This document shows positions 13,844-24,779 of a stretch of 64,000 nt of DNA, in pieces. The notes beneath the pieces are model-generated. The model was not told where the DNA came from, did not search any database, and saw nothing but the letters and a program-made list of their open reading frames with translations. Each line of letters starts with the position of its first letter. Within the stretch, counting starts at the first letter, position 1. This DNA comes from Raphanus sativus (taxonomy: Eukaryota > Streptophyta > Magnoliopsida > Brassicales > Brassicaceae), in NCBI RefSeq assembly GCF_000801105.2, contig NC_079517.1:14942001-15006000 (forward strand). Direction: 5' to 3'. Made by a program: the position numbers and the translations under genes.

Positions 13844-16800
13844 CTAGATTTTGATCCACCCTTAAAAATGACGGATATATTTTTTGTTGAATTATTATTT
13901 TACGTAATAAAAATTATAATTTTTGATAAATTATATATTTTAATTTTTTAAGAAATTTATCCTAAATTTACTTATATGACTTATTTTTTTATTTTCAATA
14001 TAACTAAATTTTAGAAGACTCTAAATAATTATAACCCATAATATGATTTTATTTATTTAAACCGAAGTTAAACTTATTTTACACTGATTTTTTAATTTAA
14101 ATAAAATATTTTATATCTTCAACACTCTTGTATTGAAAAAATTATTTGTGCGTTTTAAAACATTTTCTATAATTTTATTAAATTTAGTTTATGTGATTTA
14201 GTTTTTATTTTAAATGAAACTATTTTTTAAGGAGTTGAGATAATTCAGACCCGTATTATGATTTTGTTGATTTAATCATTTGTTATTTCAACTTGATTTT
14301 ATTTTGAGGTTTCATTTAATAAATGATTTCAAATAATTAATAATGTGAAAAAAAATTTGGAAAGATATAATGCAAATATTAGGAAACAATTTTTTTAAAA
14401 AGACTAAGAATTGAATTATATTAAATACTCTTTAACGTAATTGCAAAATAATGACTTTTGATTAGTTCCAAATGATGTTGGGAAAAAGGTACACACAATT
14501 TTTGTAATTACTTAGAAATTTTCGGAGCAGATTCATAAACAGTCATCTACTTTAATAATATAAATAACATATATTTTTGTTAGCTGAAAATGTAATTACT
14601 TAAATTTTCATATCCTATATTTATATCATAGTCTAAATAATGATACGATTATAAACCCAATTAATTGTGTTTATCATTGTTGGGTTTTATTGTAAAACTA
14701 ACTCAATTTTATAAACATAATAATTTTAGTATATATTAAGCGATTTATTAATTAATTTTATAAATATTTTCAGCTTTTATATATGTGATATTGTTTAATA
14801 AATTTATTGACAATTAGTGGGCTTAGTTTTAAAGGTTTTTAATTTAATTGTTGTTAATAGTAATATAGATTGTATACAATAAAAATAATTGGGTTTCGAC
14901 TACCTTTTTATTTGGGTTTCGGTTACTTTCTTTTTTAATAAATAATAGTGTATGCCAAATAATCTAGAAGGCTAAACGATATTCCTTGCAGAATTCATGT
15001 AGAAAATATTTTGGTTCCGATATCTTTTTAAAATTTTAAATTTTCCATTCGTGAAATTTATATATATTAATAGGTAATTTAATCAAAAAATTCAATATTT
15101 AATAGATTGTAATCTGTTTCAAAATCGTAAATTTAATAATATTTAATGTTGCACAAGTTATTTATAGGAATATATTCTTAGAAGTTATGCAAGTTCTGCA
15201 TTCTTGGAAGTTATATATATGTATGGAAGTTCTATATTTTGTTATATGGATATTTTAATTTTGAAGTAGAAAATATTTTTAAAATGAAAGCACAAGTTAT
15301 TTATAGGGATATCATCACACAATGTGCAAATATTTTTTAAATTAAAGATAAAATTGTGTATGATAAAAAAGGAGTTAAATGCTTAATTTTATTAGAATTT
15401 ATTTACTTAGATTATTCAAAAATACTGTTAGTGTATAAGAATATTTTTAAATGAACAAAAACCTATTTTGTTGAAGATATTATGAAACTGTGGTTAATTT
15501 GGTTTCCAAGTGAAAAACTATGGTTTATACTATTATTGTTTATATTCAATTGAAAATGATGTTTCAGTTTAGCCAAAAAATGATGTTTCATGATATTATT
15601 GTGTCTTCATTCAAATAAAGAAAACCCAATTTGAATTCAGAAATTTTACTTTGTAATGCTCGATGTCATGTGTAAAAGTGAAGTGCTTGTTCTTGTTCAA
15701 AAAGAAACAAATTAACTCGGAAAAGAAAAAGCAAACACACCAATGATGTATGTCCTGTTTTTTGTTACTTAGCCTTGTTCGTTGCTTGAAGGCAGTGTCA
15801 TAACCATGCGATCAAAAATATAAAAAAATTTAAAGTGACAGATCAGCAACTGATTACGATTATGTGTTTGAGAATGCATAAATCTGCTGCTAGCGATACA
15901 TAATACATGGGTAGGAGCCCATGAAATTTACAGCGACAATGAAAAAGGTGAAAACACTACCAGTGACATCACCGGCGGCAAACGTACAACAACACACTGC
16001 ATCAATATTTCTCACGTTTGTTATTTGTTGTAGCTGCACTCTAACGCTGCGTTCGAGCAACGAACAGGGCTTAATCAAATTGTTCTACCTATTTTTGAGA
16101 TGACTCTCTCTTTGTCAGCTTTGTTTCTTCTTTTCTTTTCTTTGCTATCAATTTTTTTCATATTTTCCTAATACTTTGCTTCTATCTCCTCCAGTTCATG
16201 TCTTAACCTCTCTTCTTCCTCCAAACTCACAGGTTCGGTTCCTTTCTCTGCTTCTTGATTGGAGTTCCTGTTTTCTCTTTAATGGCATTGACACACTACT
16301 TATCTTCCTCTTCTGACCGTGGGCAATCGTGGGAAATCAGGTTGAAACGCAAGACAAAGTTGTAAAGTAGAATGACATTATATAACCTTCGTTTTATATC
16401 CTTGAATGTATATTTAGAATTCTCCTCATCACCTCTGATTCACACAAGAAGAAACCCAGAGACTGGAAGCAAGAACAAAACCATACAATGAAAGAAATTG
16501 GGATCTTAGCAAAACCAAGTGTAAGGGTTTACAATAAAAACTCAATCCGGGCAAAGAAGTATATACCTAGTCATTGGCTTCTTATTGACATCAATCTTCT
16601 CCTTCATCTCGATGATTCGCCTCCTCTCCTAGCCCAAAAAATCAGCAGCGACCATGACACCTTGGAAGAAAAAAGCGAGTGTGGTTGTTCCTTCCGCAGG
16701 CTTCACCATCTGTACAGCTTCTTACTAAACTCATCAAATGAAACCCAAACAAAAATTAGAATCAACAACCCACACTGCTTAGCGGATGAAGACAAAAGAA

Positions 16801-17204
16801 TCTCATCAAAGAAATAAAACTCACATATGTTGTTCGGGGAAGATCAGTGGAGGACAGAATAAAAAAATCATCAAGCTTCATCTATATAATCTTGACAACC
16901 CACGATTGAAAGTGATATAAAATCAAACTAAATAGATGTCGTTTAGTATTATTAGGGATTTCAGGTAAGATATCGTTTAGTATTATTAGCGATTTAGGGT
17001 ATATACGTTTGCTTTTAGTGTATTACGAAAATAAAAAGAATTACATAGCTGTCACGTAGGTGTTTCTGTTTGAATAAAAAGAATTACAAAATACTGATTT
17101 TAATTAAAAACATAGCTTAAAAATAATACAGTGGCATAAAATTGTAAATAATGTTGAACCAGAAGGGCACCTCAAAAAAAAGCCTTCTATTTTAATAGTA
17201 TTGA
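13844..17204 (-). mobile_element. Non-autonomous Helitron carrying gene fragments
   Basis: Read on the minus strand, it starts TCAATACTATTAAAATAGAAG at 17204 and ends ...GGATCAAAATCTAG at 13844, followed by T. A degenerate hairpin precedes the end. About 3.36 kb. The left half (13.9-15.7 kb) is AT-rich filler. The right half (15.8-17.0 kb) has exon-like patches on the minus strand, including a proteasome beta5-like piece. A second open patch (about 16150-16290, minus) encodes charged, coiled-coil-like sequence broken by a frameshift and a stop; I do not recognise it. No Rep/helicase is present. Pairing of these two ends is inferred from signature and orientation. Confidence 0.6.
16640..16712 (-). 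pseudogene. 20S proteasome beta5 subunit (PBE-like) fragment
   Basis: On the minus strand, after a CAG acceptor-like site, the sequence encodes MVKPAEGTTTLAFFFQG and then VMVAADF before a stop. This matches the region around the mature N-terminal threonine of plant 20S proteasome beta5 (GTTTLAF...VMVAAD), where cleavage exposes the catalytic Thr. Only about 25 residues are recognisable and the next residues reach an in-frame TAG, so it is a dead captured exon inside the Helitron, not a functional gene. Beta1 and beta2 subunits differ at these positions, so beta5 is the best match. Confidence 0.65.
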
Positions 17205-17864
17205 CTAGTTAATAATCCGCGGATGAATTTTATTTACCAATAATTAATAAATATTAACTTTGTTCTTTCTTTCTGAAACAAACACAAGTTATTACAACAT
17301 AGACGTAATCCTAACAATAATTTATTAATGATGTTTTACTTTTGGTTTATTTTTTATTTGAAATTTAATTTTATTATTCACATTAAATATTTAAATATTT
17401 ATGGTCTTTTAAATCTTGAAATTTTATTGTTAGATGTCATAACTTTTAACTTATTAAAAAAATTTAGATAGTCTAAACTATCTTTTTATATTTTATATGT
17501 CAAATGAAAATAAAATATAAAACTAAAGTTAAGTATTTTGTAAATATCTAAACTATTATTCTATGCTTTATAAAACATTTAGAAAATACTTAAATTTAGT
17601 TTCTATTTATTTATTTTCATAGCTAATATATAATATAATTAAAACCGATGATCCGGATACTTGGAACGTCATCGAATTCGGGTCATGCTTAAAGACATTG
17701 CCCATTGTATACCTTAATACCTCTTGAATGGCTTGCATAAATTTTAACATTTGCTCTGCTTATATAGGTATATAAGACGTGCAATAAAAGTTATATATGT
17801 CTAGAAGATTTAATTTGTTAATATTTACCAAATGGACATACACTAAATATTACTCCTCAAAGGA
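17205..17864. other. AT-rich DNA beginning at a Helitron 3' end (minus)
   Basis: On the minus strand the palindrome TCCGCGGA is followed by ttattaaCTAG, ending at 17205 and abutting the TC start of the next Helitron. It looks like a degenerate Helitron 3' end. The rest of the stretch is AT-rich and without a gene. The 5' end of this element was not found. Confidence 0.45.
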
Positions 17865-18397
17865 TCAAAACTATACTAAAAGCCCTTAATCCTCAAAGGA
17901 GAGCTATGCCACGTAGGCATAAAAAATCATCCAATCAGGGAGAAGCTGTTTTACACGTTGTTTACTCAATTCTGGACTTCTTTCTATAAACTATTTCACA
18001 CTGGACCAAAAATAAGCCCACTTAAGTGACCCTAACTTCTGAATCGATGGCAGCTTCTATCGCCTTCCCCTCAGACACTTCGTCTTCTCCGCTTCGACTT
18101 CTTGCAACGTCTGTTACGGTGATCCCACTTCTTATCAATCAATTGTTTTCTAAACTTCACTCTTTATGAATTCGTTTGACACCCCTCTCTATCTCTCATC
18201 CTTTATATACTACTGTTTTTTTCTTTCCTTTGCGACAAATAAAAACACTCAAATCAAGGCTCAAGCTCAAGCTCAAGCTCTAGCATGGCCAGTGATCATG
18301 AAGTTATGTATTTTCCTTCTGTCCTATGTTAATCTTCACATTTCTTCAGGGAACTGTTATTTATGGATTCATTCTATCAAGACGTGTTAACAAATAA

Positions 18398-18592
18398 TTG
18401 CCTGACATGGAACCAGGATCAGTTTACAGTCTCTTGAACTTGTACGGATCCAAAAACAAACCAGTGTATCGGGTTGCTGATCATAGCGTAACCGTTTCTT
18501 ACTCACGGGACTCTGTCATGTGGGTTCTTAAGGACAGTCCCGTCCCCTTTGACGAACACCGTTTCCGGTTCCATTTCATATGCGGTAAGTCG
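18398..18592 (+). pseudogene. RPA70-like / DUF223 OB-fold fragment
   Basis: The frame reads PDMEPGSVYSLLNLYGS, then KPVYRVADHSVTVSYSRDSV and SPVPFDEHRFRFH, ending at a good donor-like site (G|GTAAGTC). This is the first OB-fold of the large family of plant RPA1-like (DUF223) proteins, which bind single-stranded DNA and are also carried by plant Helitrons. An in-frame stop lies just before TTG 18398 and no continuation is seen downstream, so this is a fragment. It could be a remnant of the element's own RPA gene or a captured host copy; the sequence does not decide. Confidence 0.7.
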
Positions 18593-18719
18593 GTAAGCTC
18601 TCTAAATTTTCAAAACATCTCTGAGTTATGTTGTTTTATGGTTGGGTGTAGTTTTAAGCCTTTCTTTTTATGAGTGATTTTGTTAGTCCGTGTGAATGTA
18701 TTTCATGTACTTTCTATGA

Positions 18720-19620
18720 TTCATTAGGCACAACAAGGCTGAAGTACGTGATGAAAATCGCACCAGGAAGTGAAGGAGCTGAGGGAAATCTCTGAGGATT
18801 ATCGGCAGCTATACTGGTTTAAGAACAAGCTGACAAAACAGAAAAAGCACCTCAAGGAGCTTGAGGATCTCTGGGAATTTTAAGCCAGAAGCTGTGTAAA
18901 ACTGCAGAAGATAACTGTATTGTGAGACAGAGAACGAATATGAAGCATTCACAGAACAGAGAAGAGGTGTGTTTTTATCCCGAAAAGTACACACTATGTA
19001 TTGAATTGCTTACTGATATTCTTTTTAAAATTTTGAAAAAGAACTTGGTGATATGAAGATGGATCACATGACAGGTTTTTCAAAGCCTAAAACAGACAGA
19101 TACATGAGCAAAGAGACGGAAGGAAGATAATTTCCATATGTTGCATCATATGGAGCGTGCTAAAGTTTCTGATATATGCAACAGGTATGTATACATATTT
19201 ACAGAAACAGAGACGAGATGGAGACGGCAGAGAAACAGAGTATATGCTGAAGAGAAGGCTCAAAAACACAGAGAGGTTACAGTTTCTTTAGGACAATCAG
19301 CATATACTCTGCATCAGCATCGTTGGTGGTGATGTAGCCTAGAGGTATAACTTTATCTGGGTTCCCTTAGTGTGCTTGCCTTTGAAAGAATATGGTTCCG
19401 TATCATGTCATAACCTTAAATCTTATTGTATTTGTTCTAAACCAGAACCTAACTATTCATCAATCATTTTGTATACGCTTTTGATCATCAGGAAGTTCAG
19501 GTGCTTCTGCAAGATGAAATCTGAGTGATTTTGGCATTGGAAGCTTCTTGGACAAAGAAAATTTGGTCACGTCTGTCTTGCTAGGGAAAGGAAGGTCAGT
19601 ATAACTTTCATTCATTACCC
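18720..19620 (+). other. Exon-like patches of unknown origin inside the Helitron
   Basis: About 18740-18970 and 19030-19330 have coding-like composition. Translation gives charged, coiled-coil-like runs (for example LREISEDYRQLYWFKNKLTK and KHLKELEDLW) interrupted by stops. They look like exons of a captured gene, but I do not recognise the family. Confidence 0.35.
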
Positions 19621-20994
19621 TATCTTTGTTGATATGTTTATCTTTGTTGGAGTTTGTTATTCATGTTACTCAAAAAAAAAAAATTAACCTTTGTTCAAAC
19701 AAATCTTTTTATTGTTTTTCTCATCAAGTTCTCACACATATACGCAAATATGAAACATGGTTCTTTCCAAGACCCCACTTCACCAATTTAAGTTGAACAT
19801 TATCTCAGCAGAGGAGTAGAAATTCAGTCTCATCTCCATAACCCCAATATACACCGCCATCACAGTTAAGTCTCATTATATTTGTTAAGATTCAAGAAAA
19901 CATCTTTGGGAAGTAAGAACATTTACTATTATGCTAATTGACGTAGCCAGATTAAAATTAAATTATAATATCAAAGAGTATTCAATGACAGCCAAGCATT
20001 TCCGTCATTAATTTACAGTTGTTGATTGATTAGCCAAATAATTTTCCATTAGTTTTCGAAAATATATCTGTACTGAAAATTCAACCTTCGGTTATGTTCT
20101 AAGTTTCTCACAGCTTTCATGGTGAAGTTTAAGTGAAGGAGGCTTGAGGAAGAAGATGAGAAGGTTTTTAAAGATTAGTGCACAGCAACTTACCAGAGAA
20201 GAGATACCCTGAGAAGCCAACCAGCGACTACTTCCTCCTGAAGCAACCCAATCACCAGAACTTGCAGAGTGTTTGTTACACAATATAGCATTGGAAACCA
20301 AAGGGAGTAAAGTGGCATTCATCTCCTAATTGCTTCAGTAGTCTGTGTTCACATCCGCTTATCCTTCCCATTCTAGGAATGTAATATTTATTCCAGATTT
20401 ATAAAAGAAAAAGCAAACCACTCTTTATTACTATAGAGAATTATGAAATCTTATATATTTTTAAAACAATATTGATGTTCTTATATATCAAATTTTTAAT
20501 GGTTTCTCTATTAGTCATTTATTTCCAGTTTTGTTTATTTTTTGTTTTAAACAGATTATGGTATGAGAGATAAAAGTACATCAAAATAGTAGCTGAAGTC
20601 AATACTAAGTTTCATTTATATAACCAATTTACAGACAAAAATAAAATCACTTTTAATGCAAGATGGAAGAATAAACTATGAAGAGTTATGTGTGATGATG
20701 AGAATTGGTTTTACGAAGTAACAAGGGAAACCTCATTCCAGTCCAAGGAGAAACTGAACATTATTAAATGAACATTTGTTTTCTTGATATCGAATGCATA
20801 GGAGGAATCCATGACTATTTTATGCACATAGATACATATATCAAGGTGTTAATTCAATTAGACATAAATTCAACATCACACATTGACAATCTTATGGACG
20901 CAAACTATCTGGTCTGGTATATACCTTCAGCCACTCACCCTTAGGTTTTCTGGTGATGAGTATTGAGTAGTCTACTTCTATGATTTACAAGTGT

Positions 20995-21096
20995 GTTAAG
21001 AAAATGGTAAAGACGGCCAGTAGAGTGATATCATCAAACTATCATGTTAAGAAAATGGTAAAAACGGCCAGTAGAGTGTTATCATCAAACTATTTA
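20995..21096 (+). repeat. 51-bp tandem duplication, two copies
   Basis: The unit begins gttaagaaaatggtaaa and ends atcatcaaactat. The copies start at 20995 and 21046 and differ at only a few bases. It lies within the Helitron, about 300 bases from its 3' end. Confidence 0.9.
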
Positions 21097-21472
21097 TTAG
21101 GTTTTCTTTATAATATGTGTAAACATTGTAGAAAAACTATTAATTACCTTTAAAATAATTTCATCGGTTTCACATATAGAAATTAATGAATCAAATAAAC
21201 GCCATAAAAATTTACGAAGAATCACAAAACTTATACCCTATTTAAAACTGAAATTTAATGTAATGTGTAAAGTTACTTTTGGAAATATGTTCCCAAAAAT
21301 AGATATTATATTTATAGAAAAATAACAAAACGATATTTTAATATTATTCTAAATTAGATAGCAAATTATTTATAGATAATTAACTCGGGCGTAGCCCGGG
21401 AATACACCTAGTCTCAATAATATCTCTATATATCTTCCACCCCATATATATGTTATTGATTATAAAATCTAA

Positions 21473-21505
21473 CTAGATCTTGATCCGCCCAACCGGACGG
21501 GTATT
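21473..21505 (-). mobile_element. Helitron 3' terminus, minus strand
   Basis: On the minus strand the hairpin CCCGTCC-ggtt-GGGCGG is followed by atcaagat and CTAG, then T. The element body runs to the right. It is tail-to-tail with the plus-strand Helitron that ends 61 bases away. I did not find a convincing 5' end, but the AT-rich DNA to about 23.08 kb is probably its body. Confidence 0.6.
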
Positions 21506-21862
21506 TATTTTATATTTTTAATCTTTTATTTATATTAAATGATATATTTGTAATATTAAACATAAATCTAGATTGAAATTTAATATTTGTAGTTATAATA
21601 AAAATAAAATTTTAATAAAATATTTTGACATAAATGTTAATTTTCTAATTAAAATAATATAGAGGTGAGTAATAATGTTTTCCAATTCTAAAATCTTAGC
21701 ATCCCTTAAAAATAAATAAAATAGATTTATAATACATAAAATATATAAATATATTTGGAATTAAAATAAATTTGTTAAAAAAAATAATTTTGCGTTTTGT
21801 TGTTTATTTCTATAGTTTGACCGGGGGCGTATAAATTTTACTTTCACTTTAAATTATTTCTT

Positions 21863-22330
21863 GTACTAATGATAAGATATGTATATGTATATATATATAT
21901 ACATATTTGTAAATTAATATGTGTTATATAATTATTAATAAAAAATTTTAAAACAACAATTTTATTTATTACTTTGAATAATCATATTTTATGATTTTAA
22001 TCGTCTATTATATCATAGTGTAGCATATAAAAAATCCAATATTTTATAACTAATTAGACTTATATTATGAAAGCGTTATACTAATAATTTACGAATATTT
22101 TTTTTTATTTGTACTAATGATAATATATATATATATATAAATTAATATGTATTACATAATTGTTAATATCACATTTTAAAACAACAATTTTATTTATTAA
22201 TTTGAATAATTATATTTTATGATTTTAGTTGTCTATTATATCACCGTGTAGCATATAAAAATCCAATATTTATAATTAATTGGACTTATATTATGAAAGC
22301 GTTATACTAATAGTTTATGAATAAATTATT
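21863..22330. repeat. Tandem duplication of about 240 bp, two diverged copies
   Basis: Copy one (about 21863-22098) and copy two (about 22110-22330) share long runs, for example tattatgaaagcgttatact, gtctattatatca and taaaacaacaattttattta. They differ by scattered substitutions and a shorter AT run. The whole region is AT-rich and non-coding. Confidence 0.85.
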
Positions 22331-22504
22331 TTATATTTATTTATATGTTATATAAATTTATTTTGATGTGTGATTTTTATTTTATTTTTTCTTATTGATA
22401 AATATTGAAAAATATTCATATACAATATCTATAAATAAAATATTGTCAAATTATATTATGTTTTAAACTAAAAAGGTAAAAATAAATAAAAATATTAATA
22501 ATTG

Positions 22505-22960
22505 CAAAAAAAAAATACTTTTTACGATGTCAGTAAAACATTAAACCCTAAACTCTAAAACTTTAGGTAAAACCTAGACCATAGGAAAAATCTTAAATCC
22601 TTAGATAGATCATAAGCCATAAATCAAAACACTAAAGACTAAATTTTAAAACATCAAAACTTTAATTATAATCTCTAAACCCTTGGATAAATCTTAAATC
22701 ATATAGTTTATGGTTTATCTAAGGATTTAAAATTTAATGTATAAAATTTAGTGTTTAGTATACAAAGTTTAGTGTTTTGCTGATGGGTTAAAATATTTAA
22801 AAATTCTTTTTTTAGTAACTACAAATATTGTTTATTTATTTTATCTAAGGGTTTAAGAGTTAAGATTAAAAGTTTAGTATTTTTAGAATTTAGTGTTTTT
22901 GATTTAGGATTTAAAATTTATCTGAGATTTTAGGGTTTATGAAAATATTTAAAAAAATGA
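22505..22960. repeat. Degenerate telomere-like repeat region in two orientations
   Basis: The first half carries words such as aaaccctaaactctaaa and the second half tttagggttt / gtttagtgtttt, the reverse sense. They resemble decayed CCCTAAA/TTTAGGG arrays but are far from perfect, so the origin is uncertain. No gene is seen. Confidence 0.45.
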
Positions 22961-23259
22961 GTAACTATTATTATTTTTTTTTATTTTAAAAATATAATAT
23001 AATATAATATAATTTTATTTTATTTTATATAAAATATAAAATATTAAATATTAAATAACAAAATATTATTGGATGGTGGACCTACTAAATAATGCTTAGA
23101 ATAACTCCATAGATAATTTGTTTGAATCTGTATCTACTTTGTAAAAGTCAACTACGTTAAAATCCCATCACCACACAAAGGAGATGAAACTACAAGGGCA
23201 AAACAGTAAAAAAGTAAGAAAAGAATCAAAGCTAAAGTGAAAGATGCTAAAAATAACAA

Positions 23260-23341
23260 CGTGAACGGCAGGATTCGAACCTGCGCGGGCAAAGCCCACA
23301 TGATTTCTAGTCATGCCCGATAACCACTCCGGCACGTCCAC
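23260..23341 (-). tRNA. tRNA-Ser (AGA anticodon)
   Basis: The minus strand folds as an 82-base class II tRNA. The acceptor stem GTGGACG pairs with CGTTCAC (one G-T pair). The anticodon loop is CTAGAAA between GCATGA-type stems, giving anticodon AGA. A variable arm GTGGGC-ttt-GCCCGC and the T-arm GCAGGTTCGAATCCTGC follow. The long variable arm and G-rich D arm are typical of serine tRNA. No intron is seen. It lies between the XRCC1 remnant and repeat DNA. Confidence 0.95.
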
Positions 23342-23589
23342 TTCTGTTGTCAATTCACCATCACGGAATGATATCAAAGGAATATATATGTACATTCGGA
23401 ACACAGGACAATGTCACCACTTGAGCCAAGTTCAAACTACCATCACAGAGTTCTCTCAGATTATGGTCTGTGTCCCTCTATGGAGTTATTAGTACATATT
23501 TTTGAGCTTTCATGTAACTCTATAAGTATGTTCTTTGTGATTGAGTTGAAGATTTTTAACTGTGAAGGAAGGAGTTGTTTTTTTTTGTG

Positions 23590-24020
23590 ATGTCTGGCTC
23601 TGTCACTAAGGTCACAGGCCTTGGCATTGGGGGAGCCACTTATCAACCTGACTGGAACTCTGACTCCACCTTGTTGATCTCTGCTTTTCCTAACACTTCC
23701 TCTACTCTGTGCTTGATGATGCTTTAACTGTCTTCAGGAATGGATAACTGAGTGTACTGTGTATATATATATGCAGAAGAAGTTGGTGGCTATTGAGAAG
23801 TACCTTTTCCATGCTGGGAAACCATGTAGTAGAACCAGCGTTGGCCAAGATACTACTACTCGAGGTTTAGAAAATAAAAACATTTTGGAAAAGCTATAGA
23901 TGGCTTTCCTTTTTTTGAAGTATCTTTGTTGTTCAGCTTACTTGGTTGTATACTTGAATTCCAGAAAAGAAAAAAAAAACAGAAGCAAGGGTAATGGCGT
24001 AACGCCATCTGCTTCATACA
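23590..24020 (+). pseudogene. XRCC1: XRCC1 (BRCT domain) remnants
   Basis: XRCC1 is a scaffold in base-excision and single-strand-break repair. From ATG 23590 the frame reads SGSVTKVTGLGIGGATYQPDW then LLISAFPNT, as in the BRCT domain of plant XRCC1, and stops early near 23727. The next piece, after CAG at 23736, reads EWITEC, is interrupted by a short TA-rich run, then reads QKKLVAIEKYLFHAGKP (to about 23833). A Lys-rich piece with TPSAS follows near 24000. The N-terminal region and everything after the BRCT domain are missing. Its place between the VQ11 and NAA15 counterparts fits At1g80420, so this is a relic of the ancestral gene, not a new insertion. Confidence 0.75.
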
Positions 24021-24327
24021 AGGTCTCTCTCTAATTCTATAACTGATGGGATTGGTTAAGCAATAGGAACCGTGTTTTGCTCAAAGGAATGGATTTTTTT
24101 ACTGTCTATTTCCATATTCACAGAATAGATCTAACTTGCACACAGAAACGTTTCTGTATAGATCATGTTGCTTGCTCTAGGAAGAGTTTGTTCGGTTCGA
24201 GTAGAATGTTGCTAATTGAAAAAGACTGAAATAGACCACCACGCCTGCTCGGTTAGAGTATATTAATTAATTTAAATATAACGTATAGACTTTGGATTCG
24301 GTTTAGTTGTCAATCTTTCAAGTTTTA

Positions 24328-24758
24328 AGTGCTGACTGGTTTTCTCGCTACCACCCGCAAACGCAGCTTTTGCGGTTCATAGCGGTTGTTGGCGTTTCGA
24401 AACAATCATAGAAAACGCTACAAATCGCTTCAAACCGCTCTGAACCTCTTAAAATTCAAAACTAAAATATTTTCTATAAATTTTAAAAATTGAATAATAT
24501 GATTTTATAAATATAAATTTTATATTTATCATATTTTTATGATTTTTAATATTTTTATAATTATATAAAATGTAAATATTGTTAAATTATTATTTAACAA
24601 ATGTTGCGTTTGGTAGTTTACCAGTCATAAGAGTCCCGCAAACGCAACAATTTCTAACAGTTGTACCAGTCGTACAAATCTCTAGAAAACGCTTAAAACC
24701 GCAACCACCCGCACCCGCAAACTCCCGCAACCGCTGCATTTACACCAGTCAGGCCCTT
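24328..24758. mobile_element. hAT-like MITE
   Basis: The ends are inverted: tgctgactgg at the left and, in reverse complement, ggcctgactgg at the right. Both ends continue into repeated CCCGCAAACGC / GCGGTTGCGGG words, rich in CG compared with the AT-rich middle. About 430 bases, no coding frame. The G-rich subterminal repeats fit a hAT-type non-autonomous element. The target duplication is not clear. Confidence 0.6.
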
Positions 24759-24779
24759 AATCGATTGCGTTATATTCGG

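Larger units (their letters stand above)
17865..21411 (+). mobile_element. Helitron with an RPA-like fragment
   Basis: The start is A|TCAAAACTATACTAAAAGCC, with a small hairpin (CCTC...GAGG-like) and ATGCCACGTAGG about 45 bases in, as in the start near 51466. The 3' end is the hairpin CGGGC-gta-GCCCG, then ggaatacac and CTAG (21408-21411), followed by T. About 3.55 kb, with no terminal repeats. It holds an RPA-like OB-fold piece at 18.4 kb, other exon-like patches at 18.05-19.6 kb that I cannot name, and a 51-base tandem duplication near the right end. No Rep/helicase frame is visible, so it is non-autonomous. Confidence 0.72.

Noticed and set aside
16488..16817. 109-codon plus-strand open frame
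   Set aside because: It is the antisense of the captured proteasome-like exon and its flanks.
21010..21075. Words resembling the M13 forward primer site (taaa.acggccagt), suggesting vector contamination
   Set aside because: The match is short and imperfect, and the flanking bases are AT-rich plant repeat present twice as a 51-bp unit, not vector sequence.
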